DNA from: an uncultured Aquimarina sp.
Lineage (GTDB): Bacteria; Bacteroidota; Bacteroidia; Flavobacteriales; Flavobacteriaceae
Reading direction: 5' to 3'
Length of the DNA: 64,000 bases
Assembly: GCA_947495425.1 (NCBI GenBank)
Contig: CANLYR010000002.1
Coordinates: forward strand, 186,001-250,000
The position numbers and the translations under genes are program-made. Every line of letters starts with the position of its first letter. Position 1 is the first letter of the stretch. Below are positions 9,305-19,279 of the stretch, one piece after another. The notes below the pieces were generated by a model that made no database searches, had not been told where the DNA came from, and saw only the letters and a program-made list of their open reading frames with translations.

Positions 9305-10096
9305 CTATAGGTCTTGGGCATTCGCTATAAGTTCTGCCACATCCATTACCTCTATACTATCTTCTTTTTCTTTATTTTTTACTCCATCGGTCATCATAGT
9401 ATTACAAAACGGGCATCCAGCCGCAATAATATCAGGTTTTGTTTCTAAGGCATCTTCTGTTCTTTCGATATTTACATCTTTATTACCAGGCTCTGGTTCT
9501 TTGAACATTTGAGCACCTCCAGCCCCACAACACAACCCATCGCGCTTGCATCGCTTCATTTCAACTAACTCAACTTCTAATTTCTTCAGCAAATCTCTTG
9601 GTGCTTCATACACATTATTTGCTCTGCCCAAATAACAAGGGTCATGAAATGTAATTCGTTTTCCTTTAAATTTACCACCTTCAACAGCTAGCCTACCTTC
9701 GTCTAAAAGCGATTTAAGGAATTGTGTATGGTGCATTACTTCGTAATCTCCTCCAAGTACGGGGTATTCATTTTTTAGCGTATTAAAACAGTGAGGACAT
9801 GCTGTGACTACTTTTTTTATTTCGTAAGCGTTCATTACTTCAATATTAGTAACTGCCTGCATTTGAAATAAAAATTCATTACCTGCTCTTTTAGCAGGAT
9901 CACCAGTACAGCTTTCCTCTGTACCTAATACAGCAAAGTCTACATTAGCACTATGTAATAATTTAACAAAAGCCTTTGTAATCTTTTTAGCTCTATCATC
10001 AAAACTACCAGCACAACCTACCCAAAATAAGACCTCAGGTTTTTTACCTTCAGCCATATACTCTGCCATTGTTGGCACCTTTATTGTTTCGCTCAT
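9305..10096 (-). CDS. CCG-domain (Fe-S)-binding protein
   Basis: A 263-residue protein with two CCG-type cysteine clusters typical of heterodisulfide reductase subunit B, GlpC and LldE-like proteins. Visible are CAGSFDD near the start, TACPHCFNTLK, HDPCYLGR, LCCGAGG and GCPFCNTMM. These bind an iron-sulfur cofactor and pass electrons to a partner. The partner is almost certainly the membrane Fe-S protein two genes upstream (10666-11985). Together they look like a quinone-linked electron transfer pair. The substrate is not known. Confidence 0.9.
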   Translation of the reverse strand: MSETIKVPTMAEYMAEGKKPEVLFWVGCAGSFDDRAKKITKAFVKLLHSANVDFAVLGTEESCTGDPAKRAGNEFLFQMQAVTNIEVMNAYEIKKVVTACPHCFNTLKNEYPVLGGDYEVMHHTQFLKSLLDEGRLAVEGGKFKGKRITFHDPCYLGRANNVYEAPRDLLKKLEVELVEMKRCKRDGLCCGAGGAQMFKEPEPGNKDVNIERTEDALETKPDIIAAGCPFCNTMMTDGVKNKEKEDSIEVMDVAELIANAQDL

Positions 10097-10154
10097 ATAA
10101 ATACGTTATTTTTCTTAGTTTATAATCAAGGAGGTTTTACAATTGCCCCCTTAA

Positions 10155-10601
10155 TTAATCGTGTTTTCCATCATCAAAAACTTCGATAGCAACCACTCTT
10201 TCTACCAACTCAGTAAACTTACCTGTATAGCGCGTTGCTTTTACCAGGTGATTATCGATCCAATGGTAGTTTCCTCCTCTAGGCTTACCCATTAAAAGGC
10301 TATGATATTTAAACCCATGAGTTTTTAACCAAGTTTCTGTTACTTCTCTGTGATCTTCGGTTCTAGAAGTAAAGAAACATATAATATGTCCTTCATCAAA
10401 CCATTTATTTAATGTGATCAACGCATCTGGAAATGGTTTACAAGTCCCCATACGCTCTGGTTCTTCGTTGGGTACATCTTCGGTAATCGTACCATCAATA
10501 TCAATAAGATAATTTTTGATCCCTTCTGGCAGTACCGGACTAATATGTTCTCCTGCTTCTACTTTGTCATGCAATAATTTTTCTACTTCTTCCTTCTTCA
10601 T
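10155..10601 (-). CDS. HAD-like phosphatase family protein
   Basis: A 148-residue protein with the HAD motif I IDIDGTI (nucleophile and acid aspartates), motif II in CFFTSRTEDH and a late WIDNHLVKATRY segment. In flavobacteria it is sometimes labelled phosphoheptose isomerase-associated, without evidence visible here. It lacks a large cap domain, so it may act on a large or polymeric substrate. It sits between the two Fe-S genes of the operon, with 58 to 64 bases on either side. Confidence 0.8.
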   Translation of the reverse strand: MKKEEVEKLLHDKVEAGEHISPVLPEGIKNYLIDIDGTITEDVPNEEPERMGTCKPFPDALITLNKWFDEGHIICFFTSRTEDHREVTETWLKTHGFKYHSLLMGKPRGGNYHWIDNHLVKATRYTGKFTELVERVVAIEVFDDGKHD

Positions 10602-10665
10602 AACTACTAATTTCTCTTAATTTATGGTTTACTTGGTTACTATTTTTTAGTTTGGTTAATCGTAT

Positions 10666-11985
10666 TTATTCATCACTCCAATTTAATCGATCCATTTGGT
10701 TAAATGGCCATGGAGCTCCGTTGTTTTCAATATTAGACATCATGTTATTAAGGTCTGTTGGTGCAGCACTTTCTTCCATGACCAGGTATCTTCTCATATC
10801 AATAATAATGGATAATGGGCTAATACTTACAGGGCAAGCTTCTACACATGCGTTGCAACTTGTACATGCCCAAAGCTCTTCTGGCGTGATGTAATCATTT
10901 AATAATTTTTTGCCATCGTCTACAAAACTACCGTTCTTATCAATATTATCTCCCACTTCTTTTAGACGATCTCTGGTGTCCATCATAATTTTGCGGGGAG
11001 ATAATTTCTTGCCTGTCTGATTTGCAGGACATTCACTAGTACAACGACCACATTCTGTACATGTATATGCATTAAGTAACTGTACCCAATTAAGATCTGT
11101 AACATCTGAAGCTCCAAATGTTGATGGTTCAGCCTCGGCAGCATCTTCCGAAGGAGCTGCAAAAGGATCTGCACTTGGGTCCATCATAAGCTTTACTTCA
11201 TTGGTTACAGCTTCTAAATTATCTAATTCTCCCTGGGGTTTTAAATCTCCATAATATGTATTAGGGAATGCCAACATTATGTGTAAATGTTTTGAGAAAT
11301 ATAAATAATTTAAAAACACTAATATCCCAATAATATGTAACCACCATGCGGTTCTTTCTATAAGAAAAAGGCTACTCTGAGACATCCCATCAAAAAGTGG
11401 TGAGATAAATTGACTCACAGGATATGATCCTGCCTTAATGTAATGGGCTGCTCCTAATTCTTGTAATTGCAAATCTGCTGCGTTCATAGTTAGAAATAAG
11501 GTCATTAAAACCACTTCAAAATAAAGGATGATATTTCCATCATTTTTTGGCCAGCCTTTGAGCGTCTTAAAACGCTTGATATTGATTACATTTCTTCTAA
11601 TCCAAAAAATAATTACACTTACCAAAACAAGTAATGCAAGAATTTCAAAAGAACCGATCAAAAAATCATAAAAACTTCCCAGGGGTGCAAAAACTCTATG
11701 GGTTCCAAAAATACCATCTATAATAATTTCTAAAACTTCTATATTTATGATAATAAATCCCAAATACACAATAAGGTGTAATATTCCTGCAATAGGACGT
11801 CTTACCATTTTTGATTGCCCCATGGCAATCATTGCCATCTTTTTGAACCGCTCACCTTTTTTATCTGATCGATCAACATCCTGACCCAAGCGAATATTGC
11901 GAATCACTTTTCGGATGTTTTTTGTAAAGTACCCAATACCGGCTACTAAAACAATTACGAATAGAATGTTAGGGATATACTGCAT
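10666..11985 (-). CDS. membrane (Fe-S)-binding electron transfer protein
   Basis: A 439-residue protein with five predicted membrane helices in the first 260 residues, resembling a NarI-type cytochrome b domain, followed by a ferredoxin-like domain. Two 4Fe-4S motifs are clear: CTECGRCTSECP and CTSCNACVEACP. The combination fits a membrane anchor that exchanges electrons between quinones and the soluble CCG protein encoded downstream at 9305-10096. The gene starts 7 bases after the MCE gene. An acidic low-complexity linker of about 25 residues joins membrane and Fe-S parts. Confidence 0.9.
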   Translation of the reverse strand: MQYIPNILFVIVLVAGIGYFTKNIRKVIRNIRLGQDVDRSDKKGERFKKMAMIAMGQSKMVRRPIAGILHLIVYLGFIIINIEVLEIIIDGIFGTHRVFAPLGSFYDFLIGSFEILALLVLVSVIIFWIRRNVINIKRFKTLKGWPKNDGNIILYFEVVLMTLFLTMNAADLQLQELGAAHYIKAGSYPVSQFISPLFDGMSQSSLFLIERTAWWLHIIGILVFLNYLYFSKHLHIMLAFPNTYYGDLKPQGELDNLEAVTNEVKLMMDPSADPFAAPSEDAAEAEPSTFGASDVTDLNWVQLLNAYTCTECGRCTSECPANQTGKKLSPRKIMMDTRDRLKEVGDNIDKNGSFVDDGKKLLNDYITPEELWACTSCNACVEACPVSISPLSIIIDMRRYLVMEESAAPTDLNNMMSNIENNGAPWPFNQMDRLNWSDE

Positions 11986-11992
11986 AGTTTTA

Positions 11993-12943
11993 TTAATTTA
12001 TTGAGTCTGTTGGTTTTTCATAAGGAGTATTTTTCTTTCCAAAAACAGATATATGTACATAACGCTTAGGATTTAATCTTAGATCTTGAAGCAGTAATTC
12101 TAATTGCTTGCTTGTTTGCTCTAAATTATCATACAGTTGATCATCTTTAAGTAATTTTCCTGCAGTTCCTTTGCCTGCTGCTAAATCTTTAGAGATTTTA
12201 TCAAAATTGACCAATACACCTTCTAGTTCTGTACCAAGTTTTGCTACGTTCAATTGCGCCAAAGAATCAGAAACTTTACTAAGGTTTGAAGACATATTAT
12301 CAAGATTAACCATCGTGTTATTTAATTTATCCTTGTTACCAGACAATAAGGTATTCATTGCCCCCGAGGCTTCCTTAAAATTCTGAACGCTAACACTCAA
12401 ATCTTTAAAAATTGAATTTAGGTTATTTTTATTATCTATGTTCAGAATTCCATTCACAGACGTTAATAGAGTATCGGCATCAGTTATTGCAGCCTCTAAC
12501 TTTGCTTGCAAAGGCGTAAGTTTATCATTCACTAATTCTAACAATCCTGCCTCTATACGACCTGGCAACGTATCGCCATCCTTTGCCTCAAGGCCTTTTT
12601 CATATTTTGGTACTATAGCAAGTGATTTACCTCCTATCAAACCACCCCCATATACTTTGGCTTCACTATTTTTAGAAAAAGTGAAATCTCTATCTACATT
12701 AAAGGTTACAACAAGTTTACCACTGGTATCAGCAAAATCAATAGATACAACCTGCCCTACTACCAAACCATTTATCGTAACGGGTGAGGACGGAATTAAA
12801 CCTTCAACATTTTTATAAAGCGCATAAAATGTTCTATCATTCTCCAGGAGATTTTTTCCCTTCAAAAAACTATATCCAAAAATCAAAAGTGCAATTGCAC
12901 AAATAGCTAAGATTCCTGTCTTGACTTCTCGGGTTACTTTCAA
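11993..12943 (-). CDS. MlaD/MCE family lipid transport protein
   Basis: A 316-residue protein with an N-terminal membrane anchor (residues 7-25) and a MCE domain at about 38-115, recognised from NVEGLIPSSPVTINGLVVGQV and the GGGLIGGKS turn. A long helical tail follows. MlaD-type proteins form rings that carry phospholipids between inner and outer membranes. No MlaE or MlaF genes lie nearby in this window. It is the first gene of the leftward operon reaching 4832 and has a -7 box at 12964-12971. Confidence 0.92.
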   Translation of the reverse strand: MKVTREVKTGILAICAIALLIFGYSFLKGKNLLENDRTFYALYKNVEGLIPSSPVTINGLVVGQVVSIDFADTSGKLVVTFNVDRDFTFSKNSEAKVYGGGLIGGKSLAIVPKYEKGLEAKDGDTLPGRIEAGLLELVNDKLTPLQAKLEAAITDADTLLTSVNGILNIDNKNNLNSIFKDLSVSVQNFKEASGAMNTLLSGNKDKLNNTMVNLDNMSSNLSKVSDSLAQLNVAKLGTELEGVLVNFDKISKDLAAGKGTAGKLLKDDQLYDNLEQTSKQLELLLQDLRLNPKRYVHISVFGKKNTPYEKPTDSIN

Positions 12944-12963
12944 AATACTTTAAATTTTAGACA

Positions 12964-12971
12964 CAAATTTA
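12964..12971 (-). promoter_or_regulatory. Bacteroidota -7 promoter box for the MCE/Fe-S operon
   Basis: The minus strand reads TAAATTTG, a match to TAnnTTTG, 20 bases upstream of the ATG at 12943. The leader would be short, about 14 bases. Confidence 0.55.
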
Positions 12972-13029
12972 GAATAAAAAATACAGTTCTACTGCTTATT
13001 CTTTAATGAATTGTTAGTATTTATTTAGA

Positions 13030-14157
13030 TTAATTCGAAGATGTACTAGCTTTTAGAGCATCAGCTAAGGGAATTAATTCATTATTACGAAAAGCAACCA
13101 CAAAACTTGAACTAAATCCTTTACCGACGGCGATTTCTTTTAGTTCTTGTATGAGAGTGTAGTTAGAAGTGCTTCCGAAATAGTATTTATAAAGATCTCC
13201 ATCTCTTACTTTAGATAATTGTTCCAACCCATTAAAGTTAAAAGATTGAAGGGCTATATCTGTTGATCCAGCTGCGATCTGCACTTTAAACGTTATATCC
13301 TGATATATTTTATCTCCATCCATTTTGGCCGTTACATGACCAGGTTCTTGTGGGGTATCTGGCTTAGGAATATAATATATTGCATCAAGGCTTTCTTTAT
13401 AATCAATTATAGAAGTTGTTATAGATTTTGCCATATCATCTTGTCCTTTTTTTGAATTGAGATATCTACCTTCGTTATTGTTGGTAAGAAAACCTAACTC
13501 GATTAGAACACTGGGCATATACGTTTGATGTAATACAACAAAACCTGCTTGCTTGACACCTCTACTTTTTCTTTCTAACGACTTTTTGAATCTATTTTGT
13601 ACAAAACTGGCAAGTGTGAGGCTTTGATCTAGATACTCTTCTTGCATTAATGTTAATCCGATTATAGATTCTGGAGAGTTAGGATCAAACCCATCATAAT
13701 TGGCTTCATAATTATCCTCCAGAAGAATTACAGAGTTTTCATTTTTGGCAACATTAAAGTTTTCATCATTTGCATGTAGCCCCAAAACAAAAGTTTCTGT
13801 ACCGTATGCTTGAGAACGGTGTGAATTGCAATGTACAGATACAAATAAATCTGCGTTTGCTTTATTCGCTATGTTACCGCGCTCATGCAATTCTATAAAC
13901 TCATCTGTTTTTCTTGTGTATACAACTTTATAGTTTGGATCTTTCTCTAGTGTTGCTCCTACTGCCAAAACAACATTAAGTGCAATTTCTTTCTCTTTGT
14001 AGCCATTTCCCCTATTTCCTGGATCGTGCCCTCCATGTCCAGCATCTAAAACCACAACAAACTTCTTTTTTTCTTGTGAAAAAACATGTGTATAAGAAGT
14101 AGAGACTATAAAGATTACAGCTGCAATAAAAATACTATTTATAATATTTCGTTTCAT
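13030..14157 (-). CDS. N-acetylmuramoyl-L-alanine amidase with SPOR-like C-terminus
   Basis: A 375-residue exported enzyme with a signal peptide (to about residue 27). The Amidase_3 domain spans roughly residues 33-250 and shows the zinc ligands: His in DAGHGG, Glu in KEKEIAL and His in SVHCNSH. The conserved end VLIELGFLTN is also present. It cleaves the amide between N-acetylmuramic acid and the stem peptide. Residues 290-370 (FKVQIAAGS and following) look like a SPOR-type peptidoglycan-binding domain, which would take it to the division septum. It diverges from the LptD-like gene at 14449. Confidence 0.93.
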   Translation of the reverse strand: MKRNIINSIFIAAVIFIVSTSYTHVFSQEKKKFVVVLDAGHGGHDPGNRGNGYKEKEIALNVVLAVGATLEKDPNYKVVYTRKTDEFIELHERGNIANKANADLFVSVHCNSHRSQAYGTETFVLGLHANDENFNVAKNENSVILLEDNYEANYDGFDPNSPESIIGLTLMQEEYLDQSLTLASFVQNRFKKSLERKSRGVKQAGFVVLHQTYMPSVLIELGFLTNNNEGRYLNSKKGQDDMAKSITTSIIDYKESLDAIYYIPKPDTPQEPGHVTAKMDGDKIYQDITFKVQIAAGSTDIALQSFNFNGLEQLSKVRDGDLYKYYFGSTSNYTLIQELKEIAVGKGFSSSFVVAFRNNELIPLADALKASTSSN

Positions 14158-14448
14158 GTGTTATTCTATTTTGTTCAATGGTCACACAGAATCATTGGGT
14201 ATTAAAACAATTTTCTATTTTTTGAGTTTAATACTAATTTCTATTTCATTATTCATCGATAATTTGTCGTATTTTGAAACATCCTCTTTATGTTTCAGTA
14301 TTTATAATAATAACTTAAAAATTTAAAGATTATGATTCATAAAATAAATTCATATCCTTTTTGTTTAAACAATGATAAGAATATAGTTTTTACTTAATTT
14401 TTTATTTTTTTATGAATTACAATCTAAGCACAAAAAATATATGTAATT

Positions 14449-17226
14449 TTGGCACTTCAAAAACTAAGCCATAGTTTTACAAAAATAGGATTTAAACCAT
14501 TGCAAACAACGGTACGCTACATACTTTATTCACTAAGTTTTTCACTGTTTTGTATCTGTCAAATCAATGCACAAGAAACAAACAAGACTACAGAGGTACC
14601 TATTCCTGCAAAAAAAGATTCTATCGCTGATCTACAAAAAGAGATAGACGCAGACGCAGAATTATTACTAAGTGAAAAAGCACAGGATACCACAAAAAAA
14701 GACACCATTGCTGTCGAGCCACAGTTATTAACAGATAAAGTTGATTATAAAGCTACTGATTATATGCGATTGAGTCGTAAAGAGAATAAAATGTACCTTT
14801 ATGACAATGCCGAAATAATTTATGGCGATATGCAGATTAATGCAGGGTCGATCATTGTAAATAATGAAAAAAATGAAGTGTATGCATATGGAATCAAGGA
14901 TTCTTTAGGAGAGTATACGCAAACCCCTATCTTTAAACAAGCAGGAAATGTTGTAGAACCCGACTCTATACGTTTTAATTTTGATACCGAAAAAGCGCTA
15001 ATATTTAATTCCAGAACAGAACAGAACGGCTTCAAAATTAAAAACGAAGTTTCTAAACGCGAAAATGATTCTGTTATCTATATGAAGAATGTGAAGTTTA
15101 CCACTTCAGAAAATATTGAAGACCCAGAGTATTATTTCTACGCGCGTCGGATAAAATTTGTACCAAAAAAGAAAATTGTAACTGGTTTGGTCAATATGTT
15201 TATTGCTGATGTTCCTACCCCTTTAGGATTACCTTTTGGATATTTCCCACTTACAGAAGATAGAACGTCCGGGTTTATTATACCAAATCCTGGAGAAGAA
15301 AGGGCTCGTGGATATTTTCTTCAAAATGGAGGATATTATTTTGCCCTTAGCGATTATGTGGACTTAACGCTTCTGGGCGATTATTATACTAATGGAAGTT
15401 ATACTTTTGCTGTGGAGTCTGCTTATGCACTTAGATATAAATATAGAGGAAATCTTAGGTTCAGATTTGAAAATAATTTGCAAAGTGAGCGTGGGTTCCC
15501 CGATTTTTCAAGAGCTACAACATATAATATACAATGGTCGCATAGCCAAGATGCAAAGGCTAATCCTAATTCTCGTTTTTCTGCTTCGGTAAATTTTGGT
15601 AGTAGTGACTTTTTTCAACAGTCTACTAACCAACTTAACACTGGTAATTTCTTGAATAATCAGATTAGTTCATCGATATCCTATGCAAAAACATTTCAAG
15701 GAGACCCGCAGGTAAATGTTAATGTGGCTGCCACTCATAACTCTAATACCAATACCGGTATTGTAAACTTATCATTACCAAATGTAAATGCCAGTGTTTC
15801 AAGAGTATTCCCTTTTGCTCCAAAAGTGGGTGTAAAAAAAGGAATTATTCAAAATATTAACACACAATATAATTTTAGAGGAGAAAATAGAATAGAGACA
15901 GTAGACAGCCTCTTTTTTAAACCCGAAATGTTTGAAGGTGCCAGAATGGGAATGCAACACGCTATTCCTATAAGTACTAATTTTAAAATTTTTAAATACT
16001 TAAGTGCTACGGCAGGAACAAATTTTCAGGAAAACTGGGTCTTTGAAACGATAGAACAAAGTTTTGACCCAACGGCAAACGAAGGTGCAGGAGAAATTGT
16101 AAGAGATACTATAACTGGTTTTGATACTTACAGAACATATAATTTCTCTACAAGTATAGGAACTACAATCTATGGTACTTTTAATTTTAAAAAAGGAAAG
16201 AAAATACAGGCTATACGACATACCATGAGACCATCGGTGAGCTATAGCATCAACCCCGCATTTAATGAATTCTATGACAGCTATGTTGTAACAGACAATC
16301 CAAATACTATAGATATTAATGAAGCAGAGGTTGTAGAATACTCTAGATTTGAAGGAGGTTTTTTTGGAGCTCCCAGTAATGTTTTTTCGAGCAGCATTGG
16401 TTTTTCTCTAAGCAATAATTTAGAAATGAAGGTTGCAGATAAAGACACTACCGCAACTGAAGCTAAGAAAATTACACTATTAAATAACCTTAATTTTAGT
16501 ACTGCATATAATGTTGCAGGAGATTCATTAAAACTAAGTCCTTTATCGGTAACCGGTAATATCCCTATTATTCAGAACAAATTAGACATAAATTTTAATG
16601 CACAATTAGACCCGTATGCTCTTGATAATAACAATCGCAAAATTGATGTTTGGAATATAGATAATGGTGGTAGCTTATTTAGGCTTACCAGAGCTAGTGC
16701 TAATTTTGGATATTCGTTCTCCAGTAAAGATTTTGAAAAAGGCAAGGTTAATGAAGATCCTTTTGAAAATCAAAACTTTAGAAATGAAGGAAGACCAGAT
16801 GATCTATTTGGAGGAAATACCGATTTTAGTGAAGGACAGTCGTTCATAAGGGATGATGATGGCTCAGACGAGGACATAAAAAATTACAATTACAAGGTTC
16901 CCTGGTCGTTACGGCTAGCGTACAATGTTAATTATAGTAATAGCACTCGGCAAAATGAAATATCATCACATTCTATACAGTTTTCTGGAGATATCGAATT
17001 GGCACCACGATGGACTGTTGGCGCTTCATCTGGTTATGACATAAAAAATCCTGGATTTACTTTTACAAACTTAAGGTTTCAGAGAGATCTGGAGAGTTGG
17101 ACGATGAGCTTTAATTGGATTCCGTTTAGTGAACGAACATCCTGGAATTTCTTTATTGGTATCAAATCATCTGTACTTAGTGATATAAAATACGATAAAA
17201 GAAGAGAACCCGACAGACAATTATAA
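14449..17226 (+). CDS. lptD: putative LPS assembly protein LptD (outer membrane)
   Basis: A 925-residue protein with a hydrophobic export signal around residues 24-42 ending in INAQ. An OstA-like jelly-roll lies at about residues 100-230 and a long beta-barrel region to the C-terminus. It fits the Bacteroidota LptD-like family, which inserts lipopolysaccharide into the outer leaflet. No ATG fits the N-terminus; the frame opens at a TTG (14449-14451). That TTG overlaps a TAATTTTG sequence that matches the -7 promoter box, so a second TTG at 14500 (start M-Q-T-T-V-R) may be the true start. RidA follows 74-83 bases downstream. Confidence 0.88.
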   Translation: MALQKLSHSFTKIGFKPLQTTVRYILYSLSFSLFCICQINAQETNKTTEVPIPAKKDSIADLQKEIDADAELLLSEKAQDTTKKDTIAVEPQLLTDKVDYKATDYMRLSRKENKMYLYDNAEIIYGDMQINAGSIIVNNEKNEVYAYGIKDSLGEYTQTPIFKQAGNVVEPDSIRFNFDTEKALIFNSRTEQNGFKIKNEVSKRENDSVIYMKNVKFTTSENIEDPEYYFYARRIKFVPKKKIVTGLVNMFIADVPTPLGLPFGYFPLTEDRTSGFIIPNPGEERARGYFLQNGGYYFALSDYVDLTLLGDYYTNGSYTFAVESAYALRYKYRGNLRFRFENNLQSERGFPDFSRATTYNIQWSHSQDAKANPNSRFSASVNFGSSDFFQQSTNQLNTGNFLNNQISSSISYAKTFQGDPQVNVNVAATHNSNTNTGIVNLSLPNVNASVSRVFPFAPKVGVKKGIIQNINTQYNFRGENRIETVDSLFFKPEMFEGARMGMQHAIPISTNFKIFKYLSATAGTNFQENWVFETIEQSFDPTANEGAGEIVRDTITGFDTYRTYNFSTSIGTTIYGTFNFKKGKKIQAIRHTMRPSVSYSINPAFNEFYDSYVVTDNPNTIDINEAEVVEYSRFEGGFFGAPSNVFSSSIGFSLSNNLEMKVADKDTTATEAKKITLLNNLNFSTAYNVAGDSLKLSPLSVTGNIPIIQNKLDINFNAQLDPYALDNNNRKIDVWNIDNGGSLFRLTRASANFGYSFSSKDFEKGKVNEDPFENQNFRNEGRPDDLFGGNTDFSEGQSFIRDDDGSDEDIKNYNYKVPWSLRLAYNVNYSNSTRQNEISSHSIQFSGDIELAPRWTVGASSGYDIKNPGFTFTNLRFQRDLESWTMSFNWIPFSERTSWNFFIGIKSSVLSDIKYDKRREPDRQL

Positions 17227-17309
17227 TAGAATAATAAAATTAGCTCTTTTTTTGAGATTTTTCTAGGCTAAGTATGAGTCAAAATATAACAAATTAATAT
17301 ATGCTTCTT

Positions 17310-17690
17310 ATGAAAAAAATTGTAACAACAACCAAAGCCCCTGCTCCTATTGGACCTTACAATCAAGCTATTTTAAGTGGTAATACGCTATATACTTCTG
17401 GTCAGATTGCTATTAATCCTGTAACAGGAGAGTTAGTTCTTGATGATATAAAAACCGAAGCAGAACTAGTAATGCAAAACCTAAAGGCTATTCTTGAGGA
17501 AGTAGATATGACTTTTGAAAATGTCATAAAAACTACTATCTTCCTTAATGACATGAATAACTTCTCCCAAGTAAATGAAGTCTACGGAAACTATTTTAAT
17601 GAAGATACTGCTCCCGCCAGAGAAACTGTTGCTGTTGCTGCATTGCCAAAATTTGTCAATGTAGAAATCTCTGTCATTGCAGTAAAGTAG
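17310..17690 (+). CDS. ridA: RidA family enamine/imine deaminase
   Basis: A 126-residue protein of the YjgF/YER057c/UK114 family, which hydrolyses reactive enamine and imine intermediates such as 2-aminoacrylate. The conserved APAPIGPYNQA opening, SGQIAINP, and the substrate-binding Arg in PARETVAV are present. An ATG at 17301 would add three residues, but the ATG at 17310 gives the usual MKKIV start. It follows the LptD-like gene, a common order in flavobacteria. Confidence 0.94.
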   Translation: MKKIVTTTKAPAPIGPYNQAILSGNTLYTSGQIAINPVTGELVLDDIKTEAELVMQNLKAILEEVDMTFENVIKTTIFLNDMNNFSQVNEVYGNYFNEDTAPARETVAVAALPKFVNVEISVIAVK

Positions 17691-18010
17691 CTTTGTTTGA
17701 GAGGTACCTTAATTAATGATATAAAGTATTGGTACTTGACAACGAAGTATCGATGTAAAGCTCGGATACAACAATTTTATTGCTGCTATAAGATCAGCAA
17801 TTAGTAAACATTCCCTGTGTAAGCCCTAAAGGTATTTTAAAAGAAAAAGGTATGGTTTCGAGACAAATCTTGTAGCGATCAAATCACGTTGTGTCTGCTG
17901 AGTAAGGATTATCGAGTAAAATTTGAAAAATTAATATCGTACACGAAATAATAAATCTACCAATTTCGTTAATACCGTTTTAGATTTTGATTTGATTAAA
18001 AAACACAACC
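17691..18010. other. gene-free stretch of 320 bases
   Basis: No convincing ORF or RNA gene. One small hairpin is visible, arms ATTGCTG (17779-17785) and CAGCAAT (17795-17801). I see nothing else that can be named. Confidence 0.4.
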
Positions 18011-18768
18011 ATGAATAGTTGCTTTTATAGATCTTTACAGAATATGAGAACATCGATTTTTCTGTGTGTCATCTTTATGTTTTTTCTAAATTGTTCAAAT
18101 AATGATGATGAGAATTCTACCCCTCAAAATCCAAATATTGACAACATAGCATTCTCATCGGCTAACCAAGCTACAGATTCTGAGGGGAATACTTACGAAG
18201 TTGGTTTTACGCATGTTTCAAATATTAATCAAGACCCTTTTGTTATAAAAAAAGATAGTAACGGCAATATGTTGTGGAATATAACTCATGAGCAATCAGA
18301 AGTTGATGGAAGAGCTACTATGATATTGATTGATAGTAATGATATTCCTTGGGTAATTTTCTCTGTTGTAGGAGGAAGCAATAATAACACCTACATTACT
18401 ACACATCAGGTAGAAAACGAAGCATTTTCAAATGTATACCAAAGAAATTATGGTATCGGTGGGGTCCTAAAGTGTCAATAATAGCACGACTTAATCCACA
18501 AACCGGAAAAATTCAAAAGGCAACCTACATCATCGCTAAAAAGAATGATGGAAAAACAAATGGGTTAAATGTAAAAGAGATTGCTATTCATAATAATCAT
18601 ATCGCAATAAAAATTACTTCTTCGACCTGGCCACCGGCTATAGGTACTAATTATACTCGATTTCCTGATATTACCGATGATGACCGCATAGATGGGACAT
18701 TTCATATGTATTATGAAATGAATACGAATCTTACTGCTATAGTCGAAGCAACTATTCTTAAGAAATAA
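18011..18768 (+). pseudogene. frameshifted lipoprotein, beta-propeller-like
   Basis: Two overlapping frames (18011-18481 and 18472-18768) read as one protein if a single G is restored in the G run at 18461-18464; the joint then reads GIGGGPKVSII. The repaired protein is about 252 residues. A second ATG at 18044 starts a compact signal M-R-T-S-I-F with a lipobox-like FFLNC, so the product would be an outer-membrane lipoprotein. The body has DSEGNTYEVGF and DSNGNMLWN repeats like those of secreted SBBP/propeller proteins. Whether the loss is biological or a sequencing error cannot be settled here. Confidence 0.65.
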
Positions 18769-19070
18769 TTTTTTATTAACTCCGTTCCAAAACTTCAATT
18801 TTCTGCAAAGCGCAAAACTTGTTGGTCTTTTACTATTTTATATTCAGTATTGGTATGAACAGCAAAAAGTATCTGATCTGAACAAATTTTATCTCATTTT
18901 ACGGTTAAATAATAAAAGTAAAAATCAATTCTGATTCATTCAAAATTTAGAACAAAGCATTAATATTTTATATTTTTTCTTCAGGAAAGAACTTTATTTT
19001 TTTCTCTACCACAAAAAATAAAACAATAGAATTCCTTTATACAAAAGGGGTTAGCAAGGTTTTCAAATTT
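18769..19070. other. AT-rich gene-free stretch before the sigma-54 unit
   Basis: About 300 bases without a supported ORF or clear structure. It ends at the sigma-54 promoter described separately. Confidence 0.4.
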
Positions 19071-19071
19071 T

Positions 19072-19087
19072 TGGCACGGCAATTGTT
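19072..19087 (+). promoter_or_regulatory. sigma-54 (RpoN) -24/-12 promoter
   Basis: The sequence TGGCACGGCAATTGTT matches the sigma-54 consensus TGGCAC-N5-TTGCW in every key position but the final C/T. GG (19073-19074) and the -12 GT (19085-19086) are separated by exactly 10 bases, the spacing sigma-54 requires. Transcription would begin near 19098, 33 bases before a short ORF. It is the only good match I found in this window. Confidence 0.75.
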
Positions 19088-19130
19088 TATATATATTCAA
19101 ACAATACAAACATTTTTAAAACTATATAAT

Positions 19131-19229
19131 ATGAAAACTTTTTACATTACATTAGGATTAAACTTTGAACCTGTTATTAAATTTTTAAAAGATCTACCTG
19201 CATCTTGTAGTTATGCAATCCATAGATAA
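19131..19229 (+). CDS. 32-residue ORF behind a sigma-54 promoter
   Basis: An ATG at 19131 opens a 32-codon frame ending at TAA 19227-19229. It begins MKTFYITLGLNF and ends SCSYAIHR. It has no recognisable family and no membrane segment. The case for it rests on context: a sigma-54 promoter upstream and a strong terminator 50 bases downstream. The transcript of about 220 bases could equally be a small RNA, or the ORF could be the stump of a longer gene. Confidence 0.4.
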   Translation: MKTFYITLGLNFEPVIKFLKDLPASCSYAIHR

Positions 19230-19279
19230 AATATGGTCAGGAAATCAATTAAATAATTCGCATACCAATTGCGGTATAA

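Noticed and set aside
12438..12818. 126-residue plus-strand ORF
   Set aside because: Antisense to the MCE gene with no motif or promoter; a shadow ORF.
14449..14470. sigma-54 promoter (TGGCAC within TTTTGGCACTTC)
   Set aside because: The -24 hexamer is present but there is no TTGC at the required spacing.
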